The notes under the pieces are model-generated. The model did no database searches. It saw only the letters and a list, made by a program, of their open reading frames with translations, and was not told where the DNA came from. Position numbers and translations under genes: made by a program. A stretch of 64,000 nt of DNA from Candidatus Bathyarchaeota archaeon (GTDB lineage: Archaea > Thermoproteota > Bathyarchaeia > Bathyarchaeales > Bathycorpusculaceae): NCBI GenBank assembly GCA_026014585.1, contig JAOZIA010000010.1:1-64000 (forward strand), written 5' to 3'. Positions 54,804-63,600 of the stretch are shown piece by piece. Position 1 is the first letter of the stretch. Each line of letters begins with the position of its first letter.

Positions 54804-55760
54804 TTAACCTATTTCTACGGGTTTTCCTCTGTAAGCAACTGTGACTTTTTGGAACAGCTTTACCACGTCAAGTGAGCAGAACAGGAACTTGGTGAGGTAC
54901 TCATGCTGGTAAATTATCATCTGGGCTTTTACGGGCAAGTCAATTCGTGGCGGTTCGAAGCGGCGGGCAACGCTTTCAATGGTTAAGCCTTCGGTTTTTA
55001 TGTCTGTGTCTTGCATGCCTACTTTTTTGGCGACGTATCCAAGGTAGGTTTCTTTCCAGTTGAGTTTCATGATTTTGGTGGCGACAATATCTGTTGCGAA
55101 CGCGTCGTTGCCTGTGAGGATGAGCCCCATTTGGACGGGGTTGCCTTTGGTTGGTCCGTTGCCCTCGATTGCGGTTCGAGCGTCCATGATGGTTAGTGCG
55201 GGTTTAAATGTGGTGTAAAGGCGATAGAAAACCTCAGGCAGATACGGATGCAGGTAGATGCGACGGTTGCTGGGAATGCAACCAAACAAGTTTTTGAGGG
55301 CTCCACTGTAGGCTGCGAACTCATGCGTTTTCATCAGAGGCAAGTCCACGACGGCGTCGGCGTCAAGGATTGTTTTGGGCAGATACAACTCTTTAAGTGC
55401 CGTTGGGTTTGGGAATTTAACTTTGACCACTTTGTCTTCTGAGAGGTTAATGACTGAGCCACCAGCAGATTTCACGGCATCTTCAACGCCAGTTTTCTTA
55501 AATGCTGTCCAGCAGGGATAGTTGAACCCGTTAGATTCCCCAACGATGACTTCACTGTTGCCATCACGGAGAAAACCGATTAAGTCATGCATCAATTCGG
55601 GACTGGTTACGACACCTGGAAGGTATTCGGGGTGGCTTAGGTTGGGTTTAATGTAGATTTTCTTTTTGCCCCACAAGCCCGCGTTTGATACTGCCTCTTT
55701 CAAAATGCCGCTTATGTCCTCGCCTGCACGGTATATCTTGACGGTGTGGTTAGGTGCCAT
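54804..55760 (-). CDS. DUF362 family protein
   Basis: Unknown biochemical role. KIYIKPNLSHPEYLPGVVTSPE, VIVGESNGFNYPCWTAFKKTG and LPLMKTHEFAAYSGALKNLFG are the conserved blocks of DUF362. No ferredoxin domain is attached, unlike some relatives. 318 residues. It overlaps the radical SAM gene by 11 bases, so the two are co-translated and likely act in one process. Confidence 0.88.
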   Translation of the reverse strand: MAPNHTVKIYRAGEDISGILKEAVSNAGLWGKKKIYIKPNLSHPEYLPGVVTSPELMHDLIGFLRDGNSEVIVGESNGFNYPCWTAFKKTGVEDAVKSAGGSVINLSEDKVVKVKFPNPTALKELYLPKTILDADAVVDLPLMKTHEFAAYSGALKNLFGCIPSNRRIYLHPYLPEVFYRLYTTFKPALTIMDARTAIEGNGPTKGNPVQMGLILTGNDAFATDIVATKIMKLNWKETYLGYVAKKVGMQDTDIKTEGLTIESVARRFEPPRIDLPVKAQMIIYQHEYLTKFLFCSLDVVKLFQKVTVAYRGKPVEIG

Positions 55761-57177
55761 TTTGGATTTTCACTCCGTTAAGGCATCCGGGGTCACCATT
55801 TAAGGTGTCTCCGTCATGATAAGCAGCGCTGCGGGCGCGGCATCCTCCGCAAATGTACTTGTATTGGCATTTGCCACATGAGCCTTTAAGGTTAGCTCGG
55901 TTTCGGAAAGCATTAAACAATGGCGCATTGAGCCAGACGTCCCGGAACTTCTCTGCTTTGAGATTGCCAACGCTGACGGGCAGAAACACGCATGGATGCA
56001 CGTCACCTTGCGGGGAAATGCTGCAGTACAATCTACCAGCACCGCATCCGCCAATGAATTCACCTAATGGAACAGCTTTTTTGGTGACCTTGACAGTTTG
56101 TATGTGCGCCAAAGCCAACGTGACTTCACCTGTACCCTCTGGACCCTGACACTGCAACGCGACACGTGCCAGTTGTGGTGCCGTGGCAAGAATTGTGGTT
56201 TTGCAACCTGCTGACATACGATTCATCAGATAGCGCATTACATCTTCACGTTCTTTGGCGGAGAGGTCTTGGTCTTGGTGTTCTTTGCCACGTCCTGTTG
56301 GGATGAAGTTGAAGTACGTGAAGCGCTCCACATGCATTTGCTCAGCCAAGTCAATAATCGCTGGCAACTCGGCCATGTTATTCTTGCCCACTGTGGTAGC
56401 GATGCAGGTGCAGATGTCGGCTTCAACGCAGTTTTTGAGCCCTACAATTGCCTTCTCAAAAGCGCCGGGGACTCCGCGGAAGTCATCGTGGGTTTTGGCT
56501 GTTGCTCCGTCTATGCTTATGTCTATGTAGTTTACTTTGGCGTCTTTGATTTTCTGCACATTCTCTTTTGTGAGCAGGGTGCCGTTTGATGCAAGCGAAA
56601 CGTAGAGCCCCCTGTCAGCTGCGTGCCGTGCAACCTCAAAGAAGTCTTTGCGCGTTAAGGGTTCACCGCCGCTAAACGCTAACGCTGTCACGTGCGCATC
56701 AGCAAGCTGATCCACAACCGCTAATGCCTGCTCCGTTGTCAACTCATTCTCTTCTACGGCGCCGCTGTTACTGGAGCAGTGCTTGCATCGCAAATTGCAT
56801 TTGTGAGTGAAATCCCAAACAACAAGGAAAGGCGCAACCAGCGACATGGGCTTTTTTATGCCAAAATACGTGAAAGACTCAACCAGGTTCAGAACGGCGT
56901 TGCGTGCGTAGCGGTCGGTTAGTAGTTGAGCAACTTTTTGTCGCTTAAAACCCAAAGCACGCCTTAGAAACTCTACCCAGAAACATATAACTTGCGAGTA
57001 AAACTGTTTGCAACTGTCGCAGTGCTTGTCGGTTTTGCCTGCGTAATCGTCCAGTGCTGCTTCAAGAATGGTTCTGCCACAGGTGGGGCACACTTTGAGG
57101 GAGAGCTGGAGCATTTTTTTGGTCATAGGCAACGTTATCACTGCATTCCAAAAGGTATCGTGACTCAGTATACTCAT
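55750..57177 (-). CDS. Radical SAM/SPASM domain protein
   Basis: Iron-sulfur enzyme of the AhbC/NirJ/peptide-maturase type. An N-terminal zinc-ribbon-like part, CPTCGRTILE with CDSCKQF, is unusual. The radical SAM triad is CNLRCKHCSS near residue 132, followed by AFSGGEPLTRKDF. The SPASM domain at the C-terminus has cysteines in GGCGAGRLYCSISPQGDVHPC and CGKCQYKYICGGCRAR. Start 57177 has GGAG nine bases upstream; ATG 57126 is an alternative. The substrate (peptide, tetrapyrrole or other) is unknown. Confidence 0.88.
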   Translation of the reverse strand: MSILSHDTFWNAVITLPMTKKMLQLSLKVCPTCGRTILEAALDDYAGKTDKHCDSCKQFYSQVICFWVEFLRRALGFKRQKVAQLLTDRYARNAVLNLVESFTYFGIKKPMSLVAPFLVVWDFTHKCNLRCKHCSSNSGAVEENELTTEQALAVVDQLADAHVTALAFSGGEPLTRKDFFEVARHAADRGLYVSLASNGTLLTKENVQKIKDAKVNYIDISIDGATAKTHDDFRGVPGAFEKAIVGLKNCVEADICTCIATTVGKNNMAELPAIIDLAEQMHVERFTYFNFIPTGRGKEHQDQDLSAKEREDVMRYLMNRMSAGCKTTILATAPQLARVALQCQGPEGTGEVTLALAHIQTVKVTKKAVPLGEFIGGCGAGRLYCSISPQGDVHPCVFLPVSVGNLKAEKFRDVWLNAPLFNAFRNRANLKGSCGKCQYKYICGGCRARSAAYHDGDTLNGDPGCLNGVKIQNGT

Positions 57178-57253
57178 GCAGATGCGCTCCCTGAAACAGC
57201 TTCAGAAAAAATAATGGCGGCAGGGCGATGTTAAATATTTCTGTTAAACCGCG

Positions 57254-58252
57254 TTAAATCCGCAGTCCAAAAAACCAGCTGGTAACAAGAATAATTGGCA
57301 ATGCCACCAGCAAAATAAACAATAGGACAGATGCGTCACGGATTTTAAGTGCCCGATAAATGTGCGTTTCATTGAGCGGTTCAGAGGCGTCGCCGATGAT
57401 GTAGATGCCTGGTTTTTCCAGTTCAACATTGAGGGCGCCTGCGATTGCTGCCATGGGCCAGCCGTGGTTGGTGCTAGGAACCTTTTTGGCGTCTCGGAAC
57501 ATGATTTTCCAAGTATTTTTTGCGCTACCACCCGCGAACGGCGCGGCAAGCATGATAAAGAACGCGGTTAGCCGCGACAAGGGGTAGTTTACGACTGTGT
57601 CTAGTTTTGCGGAGAACCAGCCAAGATTGATGCGTTCTTTGTCTTTGAACCCGACTGTGCCGTCGAGGATGTTGATGACTTTGAAAACCATCGCGCCTGT
57701 CACACCAAAGAAACTGTAGTAGAAAAGCGGCGACAGTTTGAAGTCGGTGAGGTTTTCCGCCATGGACTCAATTATGCCTGAGGCAATCTGCGGATTGGTT
57801 AAGCCCTCGGTTTTTCGCCGTGAAAACATGCCCACGCATTCCCTGCCCGTGGCTAAATCCCCCTTTTTCATCGCTTCTGCGGCTTGGGTAGCAATTTGGG
57901 TCTCCAGCTTAATACACATGGTCAGTTTTAAGAGGAAGGCACCCAGCAAAATGTAAACCAGAAAACTCAGCGCCAAACAGAAATACAAAACCAAAAACAC
58001 TGGAATGGCAACAACTGCAATCGCAATTAACCCCAGCAATACTCCGTTGAATTGTTCGATTTTGGGGTTTTTGTTTTTGAATGCGGGCATGATTTTGAAG
58101 ACAAACTTGTTTACCCAAACGGTCGGGTGCAGTGGAATGCGCCATTTCCACATGGGCTCGCCAAACGCTAAGTCAATAATCAGCGCCAGAACCATAACCA
58201 TTAGCATTGCCGTTGAGATTTGGGTAAACAGGGAGAGTTCCATAGCAACCAT
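57254..58252 (-). CDS. cbiB: Adenosylcobinamide-phosphate synthase
   Basis: Membrane enzyme that attaches aminopropanol phosphate to adenosylcobyric acid. LIIDLAFGEPMWKWRIPLHPTVW is the N-terminal signature; SGIIESMAENLTDFKLSPLFYY and FRDAKKVPSTNHGWPMAAIAG are the conserved loops; five hydrophobic segments are visible. 332 residues. First cobalamin gene of the minus-strand group in gene order from the left. Confidence 0.93.
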   Translation of the reverse strand: MVAMELSLFTQISTAMLMVMVLALIIDLAFGEPMWKWRIPLHPTVWVNKFVFKIMPAFKNKNPKIEQFNGVLLGLIAIAVVAIPVFLVLYFCLALSFLVYILLGAFLLKLTMCIKLETQIATQAAEAMKKGDLATGRECVGMFSRRKTEGLTNPQIASGIIESMAENLTDFKLSPLFYYSFFGVTGAMVFKVINILDGTVGFKDKERINLGWFSAKLDTVVNYPLSRLTAFFIMLAAPFAGGSAKNTWKIMFRDAKKVPSTNHGWPMAAIAGALNVELEKPGIYIIGDASEPLNETHIYRALKIRDASVLLFILLVALPIILVTSWFFGLRI

Positions 58253-58306
58253 TTCACGTTAAAGGTCAATATTTGGTTTTCCCGAAAAATGGGAACAAAA
58301 AAGAAC

Positions 58307-59481
58307 TCAAGAAATCCGTATAATCATGCCGTCCTCTGAAACTGAGTAAAATGTGTCTTTGCCTGTTTGTATCATTTGAGAGGTGTCAAAATTTTTGTTA
58401 TCAATTATCTTTTGGTTTTGGACCTCGCCATTTTGGTCAATTTGAACAATAATTGTCTGGTTAGCCTCTTGACTGGGCTGTGCAAAGAAAACGAAACCAG
58501 CATTAGCCTTAAAAATAGAATCTATTAAAACACCATTTCCCAAGTTACTGTAAGTTTTATTCCAGATCATTTTACCGTTGAAGTCTGTTTTGCAAGCCCA
58601 AGCTATAGACGGGGAATCCTGAGCGGTTGCACCTGCAAGAATATATCCATCAGAGCAGGAAACAACAGTGTTAATGTCTGTTCGAGAAGCTTTTGGGATG
58701 CTACAGTCTTTTTTCCAAACAAAATTGCCTTCGCTGTCTAATTTTTCAACACAACAAAATCGGGTATACCAAGGAGGATCAAGACTATCTCCACCAAAAA
58801 CCACGTATTCATCGTTGGAAGTTTGAATTATCGAAGTTAGGTAATCACAATCATTTGTTTTATTCCACTGCAATTGTCCTTGACTATCAGTTTTGACAAG
58901 TAACACATGGCTTAAATGATAGTAATAACCGCTACCAGCTAACAGATATCCACCATCTTTTGTTTGCAGTAAACAAGTAAGGGATGCACTTTCTATGTAG
59001 TATTTTTCCTTTTGGTCAAAATTATATTCTTGTTTCCAGAGCATACTTCCTTGAGAGTCAAGTTTGATTAGGAAAAAACGAGTCCTGTTATATCCCGCTA
59101 TTGTGTATCCGCCATCATTATTTTGAAGGGCACACTGTACCCACAAGAATGAGTATGTTTGGCTCCACTCAACATTACCTGAAGCGTCAGTTTTTATTGT
59201 AAATCCCCGATTTTGCGTACCGATAATTAGAAAGCCCCCGTCAGAAGTTTGGATAATGTTGCTACAACCTGAGGCGGGCAATTGTTTTTCCAATGTTACA
59301 TCAAAAGGTTGGTTATCTGAATATTTTGGTTCAGGGATAACGCAAAAAAGAAGGAAAGCACTATTATTGCGGTTAACAAAATAGCTGCCAAATGCTTCTT
59401 TGAAAATCTTTTCGGAGTTTTAGCACTTGGCAATTCATCCATAAGGGTGAAAAGGAGTTTTTTATTCTTAAGGTTTGTCAA
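58307..59481 (-). pseudogene. Anchored repeat (propeller-like) protein, frameshifted at T6
   Basis: The start MTNLKNKKLLFTLMDELPS with a membrane helix, HLAAILLTAIIVLSFFF, is cut from the rest. After six T (near 59340) the frame ends at 59296, whereas the next frame continues PEPKYSDNQPFDVTLEKQLPA into the body. The body has about six repeats of the pattern TSDGGF-IIG-FTIKTDASGNVEW, typical of archaeal secreted propeller-like proteins. One added T restores a protein of about 390 residues. It interrupts the cobalamin genes and may be a pseudogene or a sequencing error. Confidence 0.78.
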
Positions 59482-59515
59482 TAAAACCCTTGGAAGAGTC
59501 TGCTGAGAGCAGAGG

Positions 59516-60142
59516 TTAAGGTTTCTGGGTTATTTTTTGAGACAGTAATTGCTCGGCAAGTTGCAACTCTTTTACGGTGTTGATGTTGACTGCGATTTCT
59601 GGCATGTCCAGCACCAGAATGTCTTGGTCGAGCCATTCGTCGCCGTAGCGTTTTCGTCCATCTATCACATTTATGCCTGTAGGCACGACCTGTTTGCCTT
59701 CGCAGTCAAAAGCGTAATCCTCACGCATCCCCAACTGCTTCTTAACATCCAACGAAACAGCCACCGTCAATGCAGGTTTGCCACAGACTTCATAGCGCTC
59801 AACAATTTTATCAAACACTTCACCCGTTAACAAAGGCAAGTCAGCTGCAACCGCCAAAAAAACGCCCAATCCCAGAGCATTCGCCGCATATCCCATGTCT
59901 GAAACGTAATCTTTGCCAGGGGTTTGAACGATTTTGACTGGATAGTTTTGGAGGTATTGCGCAGTTTTGGGGGTTGTTTGGCTTACGGCAACCACTATGG
60001 CTTCGATTTTTTTGGAGGCTTGCAGGGCTTCAAGCACATATTGGATTACGGGTTTGCCGCAGACATCGATTAGGGGTTTTTCCTGTTTAATTTCCATGCG
60101 GGTGCCTTTGCCGCCTGCCATAACCAGTGCTGTTACGCCCAT
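59516..60142 (-). CDS. cobY: Adenosylcobinamide-phosphate guanylyltransferase (archaeal)
   Basis: Transfers GMP to adenosylcobinamide phosphate; replaces CobU in archaea. The nucleotidyltransferase loop is VMAGGKGTRMEIKQEKPLIDV; FLAVAADLPLLTGEVF binds the metal; C-terminal VPTGINVIDGR is typical. ATG 60142 follows GGTGAT by four bases and overlaps the end of cobS; the longer frame to 60172 was rejected. 208 residues. Confidence 0.92.
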   Translation of the reverse strand: MGVTALVMAGGKGTRMEIKQEKPLIDVCGKPVIQYVLEALQASKKIEAIVVAVSQTTPKTAQYLQNYPVKIVQTPGKDYVSDMGYAANALGLGVFLAVAADLPLLTGEVFDKIVERYEVCGKPALTVAVSLDVKKQLGMREDYAFDCEGKQVVPTGINVIDGRKRYGDEWLDQDILVLDMPEIAVNINTVKELQLAEQLLSQKITQKP

Positions 60143-60888
60143 AATATCACCGCCAGCAAAACCACTATACAAACCATTCTTGTTAGTTCATTGGTTGCGC
60201 CAAACACGTCGCCAGTTACACCGCGGAAATGCTTGTGCGCAATTGCAGTCATAACCAGGCTTGTTATGATTCCTGCGAGCACAACTAAAACACCTGTCCA
60301 CCAAAGCAAAGGAACAGCAATAGCAAAAGAAATCACCAGCGCCGCAATCAAACGCCAACTGCCGCCATTACCATGCATAAACGAAAGAAAAGACGAGTTC
60401 ATACCCTCGTGCACACTTTTTCCAGCCCAAGCCATAACCACCATAGCCAGTTTTGCAGAAACCTCAACAACCACAACCGCACCCACAATAAAGCCTAGCC
60501 GCAGTTGCCCAAAGGCTAAGGCAGAAACAAGAAAAGTCATAATTCCTAAGCATAAGCCGCCTGCGCCTGTGAATTTGTCGTGCATAACCTCGATTTTACG
60601 TTCAGGTGTACCGTGAACCATAACGCCGTCACCAAAATCCAGCAAGCCATCTGCATGATGCAAACCCGTAAGCAAAAGCAACAATCCGAGTACGAGAACA
60701 CCCACCACAATAGCTGGCAAGACGTGAAGTGCAACCCAGCCAAATGCGCCTGCAATTATCCCAAGTAGGGCGCCGATTAGGGGGAATGCCCACATGTTTT
60801 TGGCGCAGTCCTCAAGGAAGTTTTCGTCCATGGATACTGGGAAAACGGTTAGGAACGCTAGGAGGTTTTTGAGTTGTCGAACTACCAA
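60133..60888 (-). CDS. cobS: Adenosylcobinamide-GDP ribazoletransferase (cobalamin synthase)
   Basis: Membrane enzyme joining adenosylcobinamide-GDP and alpha-ribazole. LLAFLTVFPVSMDENFLEDCA opens the protein; HHADGLLDFGDGVMVHGTPERK contains the metal-binding acidic signature; FGATNELTRM is at the end. Five to six hydrophobic segments. 251 residues. It overlaps cobY by ten bases. Confidence 0.95.
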   Translation of the reverse strand: MVVRQLKNLLAFLTVFPVSMDENFLEDCAKNMWAFPLIGALLGIIAGAFGWVALHVLPAIVVGVLVLGLLLLLTGLHHADGLLDFGDGVMVHGTPERKIEVMHDKFTGAGGLCLGIMTFLVSALAFGQLRLGFIVGAVVVVEVSAKLAMVVMAWAGKSVHEGMNSSFLSFMHGNGGSWRLIAALVISFAIAVPLLWWTGVLVVLAGIITSLVMTAIAHKHFRGVTGDVFGATNELTRMVCIVVLLAVILWA

Positions 60889-60894
60889 GCCATG

Positions 60895-61995
60895 TCACTT
60901 TATGCTCATTAATTGAGCATAGTTACGCTCTATCTCCTTAAGAAGTATATCCTTTGTGACTGCCCCGCCAGTTTTTGCCATAGCCGCAATCGAAGAACCA
61001 CCAGCACCCACACCTTCCTTTACCAAGCCAGTCTCGTAAATACGCAAGCCCGGATACTGGGAAGGACCAAAATCAAGATCAGCCGCTATTACGGGAACAT
61101 CGCTGAATTGTTTGATGATTCCGCAAATATCAGAGGTTTTATCCTGAGCCACCCAACGGGTCGTTCCAACCGCGACATTACAGAGGGCTTCGGGAGCTAA
61201 TGCATTGATTACTGCTAATACAGCGGTCATTTGGGTTCCGCCCGCCATCAAAACTGGTCCTTGACGGGCACCGCCGATGACTAAGCCGGCCATGGCTGCC
61301 ATCATGGGGTCACCAACGGCTGAAACTGCTTTGATGGGGTTGTTTTGAAGGCTGCCGAATTTTTCTCCTGCCGCTTTTAAGCCTGCCGCGACGACTTCAG
61401 CTTTGAGGTTGTGGGGATTTTCGGGGAGTGTACTGCTTACTTTGCCCTGTGCCTGCACGCCCAACGCGGTTAAAACGCCCAATGCAGTGGTTGTGCCGCC
61501 GGGTATGCTTTCGCCTATGATGAGGTAGTCTGCGGTTTTGGCGAGGTGTTCACCGATTATTTTTGCGCGTTCTATGACTTCTTCAACGTTGTCAACTGAG
61601 TCGCCGCTTCTGATGTCGCGTCCTGGACTGCCATTAACGTCGATAAAGGGAACTTGAGGTTTTACTTTGACACCACCATTAACAACCACAACAGGAATGT
61701 CCGCTATGTGCAATGCAGAGGTTGTTACGAGCGCGGGAGTTGGGATGCCATCGGGTGTGATTGGGACGCCTTGGATAGATTTGCATTTTCCCAACAGTAG
61801 TAGTTCAGCGTCTGCTGGAGGGGTGAAGTCTGTGAAGTCTGGGTTGGCGCCTGCCGCGGAGAGTCCGGGGATTTTGCCGGTTTCCGTGGTGGCTATTGTG
61901 CAGATGAAAAGAGGTTTTTTTCCGTTTATTTCGTCTAGGAATGCTTCTGCTTTGGGTTTGTTTTGTGCAATAATTATGTCTAGGTTACTTTTCAT
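60895..61995 (-). CDS. cobT: Nicotinate-nucleotide:dimethylbenzimidazole phosphoribosyltransferase-like (archaeal CobT)
   Basis: Activates the lower ligand base for cobalamin. It is the archaeal TIGR00303-type protein: LIIGESIPGGTTTALGVLTALG, SAVGDPMMAAMAGLVIGGA and GPVLMAGGTQMTAVLAVINAL are conserved. 366 residues. It ends six bases before cobS and overlaps the Dph6-like gene by 11 bases. Confidence 0.92.
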   Translation of the reverse strand: MKSNLDIIIAQNKPKAEAFLDEINGKKPLFICTIATTETGKIPGLSAAGANPDFTDFTPPADAELLLLGKCKSIQGVPITPDGIPTPALVTTSALHIADIPVVVVNGGVKVKPQVPFIDVNGSPGRDIRSGDSVDNVEEVIERAKIIGEHLAKTADYLIIGESIPGGTTTALGVLTALGVQAQGKVSSTLPENPHNLKAEVVAAGLKAAGEKFGSLQNNPIKAVSAVGDPMMAAMAGLVIGGARQGPVLMAGGTQMTAVLAVINALAPEALCNVAVGTTRWVAQDKTSDICGIIKQFSDVPVIAADLDFGPSQYPGLRIYETGLVKEGVGAGGSSIAAMAKTGGAVTKDILLKEIERNYAQLMSIK

Positions 61996-62680
61996 TTGTG
62001 GATTGGCCGTCCTTGGGCAATACTTTGAACCCTTTTATGTCCAAATACCCAAATCCGCCGGTAAGTTTGAATTTTTCGGTTCCCAAAATTTCAATGCTTT
62101 CTTTAAAGTTGGGACCATCATACACAAACGTGTGGTACTCACCGCCTTCTCCACAGGGGTCAACGTTGCCCAGTTTTAGGATGTCATCGTAGAATTTTTT
62201 GTCCAAAGTTTTCCCAAGCCATTCAACACCCAAAACGCTCAGGTTCGTGCGGATAACCATGGCTTTGAATCCTGCATTTATGTAGTCTAGGTAAATCTTT
62301 TTTGTGTCACCCAGCCACAGCGGCTTGATGGGTTTTAGGTCGAGTTCTTTGCAGACGCGTTCCAGCCAGCCTTCTTCGTGTCCAGCTACCTCGTATATGT
62401 CGCCTGTGACTAAGCCTTCTACGCCTTCGGTTTTGAGTTTTGTGAGGATTGCTTTGAAGTCTTTTTCGTAGGTTTCAGGTGAGGTTTTTACTTTTATGAG
62501 TGGGATTCCGATGGCGTTGGATTGGGCTTCAAGCATGTCTGCATTTATGAGGTGAAAGTTTGACTTTTCCTCGGTCATCATCATTGTTAAGATGTTAACT
62601 ACTTCGTAACCTTGTTTTTGTGCTAAATATGCGGCAAAGCAACCGTCTTTTCCTCCGCTCCATGAAGCTACAACTTTCAT
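61985..62680 (-). CDS. Diphthine-ammonia ligase family ATP pyrophosphatase (Dph6-like)
   Basis: The N-terminal PP-loop SWSGGKDGCFAAYLA activates a carboxylate with ATP. GDIYEVAGHEEGWLERVC and DPCGEGGEYHTFVYDGP are typical of the MJ0570/Dph6 family that finishes diphthamide on elongation factor 2. Here it is the first gene of the cobT-cobS-cobY unit and overlaps cobT, so a role in cobalamin (for example side-chain amidation or lower-ligand handling) is possible but unproven. 231 residues. Confidence 0.88.
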   Translation of the reverse strand: MKVVASWSGGKDGCFAAYLAQKQGYEVVNILTMMMTEEKSNFHLINADMLEAQSNAIGIPLIKVKTSPETYEKDFKAILTKLKTEGVEGLVTGDIYEVAGHEEGWLERVCKELDLKPIKPLWLGDTKKIYLDYINAGFKAMVIRTNLSVLGVEWLGKTLDKKFYDDILKLGNVDPCGEGGEYHTFVYDGPNFKESIEILGTEKFKLTGGFGYLDIKGFKVLPKDGQSTNEK

Positions 62681-62749
62681 TTGTTTTTCCTCCAGATTAT
62701 TTCTGCAAACGCTTTTTCAGAAAAGAGGCATAAAATTGGCTGAACATCA

Positions 62750-62909
62750 AAAACGTGCGGTTCCCCTTTGATGGTTAGCAGGTTTTTCTGTAATGTTCTG
62801 CAAATCTTTTCACTCTTCCGATGGATGGTTTATCCAGTGTAATTCTAATAAGCCTTACGGTAAACACACGGCAAACCTTAAAACACACATCAGCACTAAA
62901 ACGTGCGGT
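62750..62909. promoter_or_regulatory. Direct repeat AAAACGTGCGGT in the divergent cobalamin promoter region
   Basis: AAAACGTGCGGT occurs at 62750-62761 and again at 62898-62909. The first copy is 70 bp upstream of the dph6-like/cobT/cobS/cobY unit, the second ends eight bases before cobZ on the other strand. A shared 12-mer in the only intergenic region between the two cobalamin units suggests a common operator. The rest of the 236-bp gap has no recognised feature. Confidence 0.45.
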
Positions 62910-62916
62910 AAAAACC

Positions 62917-63393
62917 ATGAAAAAGCCACTACCACCACTACTCATCTACCTTGAAAACAAAGGAATCACACTCCAAAGCCTAATCGACAGCGCACTAGAA
63001 ATGTACGTGCCCCACCCCGGCGTAGAAACCGAACAAAAAGCAACCGAAATGCTAACTGAAGAATTCATTGACATCTGCGAAGACGTAAACATATCCACCC
63101 TCATCGTCGCAGCATTTCAAGCACAACAAGAAGCCGAAAACGAACGCATCCCAGGCCTTACCAAAGAACACTTCATGGGCAGACCAGGATTAGTGGCTGA
63201 CGAACTCATCGGCATCGCAATCGCCAACTACATTGCAGGCGCAAAAGGAACCTTTGAGTTCGTCCGTTTTGACCAAGCTAAACCAGGAATCCTAAAAGAG
63301 TTGCCGCCATTAACTAATGATGCAATCGGTGCATTAGTTGCTGGTGCATCTTCAAACATTTACACAAGAGCAACAAGAAACCTCAAAAAATAA
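62917..63393 (+). CDS. cobZ: Alpha-ribazole phosphatase, archaeal CobZ type (PgpA fold)
   Basis: Removes phosphate from alpha-ribazole-5'-phosphate. The protein belongs to the PgpA-like group used as CobZ in archaea; PHPGVETEQKATEMLTEEF and GRPGLVADELIGIAIANYIAG are conserved. The divergent cob unit supports CobZ over lipid phosphatase. I start it at ATG 62917; the frame is open to 62821 but that stretch overlaps the promoter and lacks similarity. 158 residues. No ribosome site is seen, so it may be leaderless. Confidence 0.82.
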   Translation: MKKPLPPLLIYLENKGITLQSLIDSALEMYVPHPGVETEQKATEMLTEEFIDICEDVNISTLIVAAFQAQQEAENERIPGLTKEHFMGRPGLVADELIGIAIANYIAGAKGTFEFVRFDQAKPGILKELPPLTNDAIGALVAGASSNIYTRATRNLKK

Positions 63394-63425
63394 CCCGTTT
63401 TTGACTGCAAAATTTGTCATTATGG

Positions 63426-63532
63426 ACCTCCCCTCTATGGTTTCTGCAATGAATTTCTAATAGGAACCAAATAGACTATTTGACCTCTTCCTATCATTTC
63501 TGCATACCTTGACTAATAGGCTCCAAATAGGC
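63426..63532 (+). repeat. Dispersed intergenic repeat, copy C
   Basis: Contains the same 79 bases (63451-63529) as copy B in inverted orientation, preceded by CCCCTCTATGGTTTCTGCA, which is shared with copy A. It lies between cobZ and the converging TFB gene. No ORF or tRNA-like fold is seen; a palindrome CAAATAG-A-CTATTTG lies in its centre. Confidence 0.85.
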
Positions 63533-63600
63533 ATGTTGACCAATCAGAAGCCTGTCATCTATCCAGGACACCTTTCTCTAAAAGTAGGTGGGTGTTATGT

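Noticed and set aside
62821-62916. N-terminal extension of cobZ
   Set aside because: It contains the repeated AAAACGTGCGGT motif and promoter region and lacks similarity to the family; ATG 62917 fits the known N-terminus.
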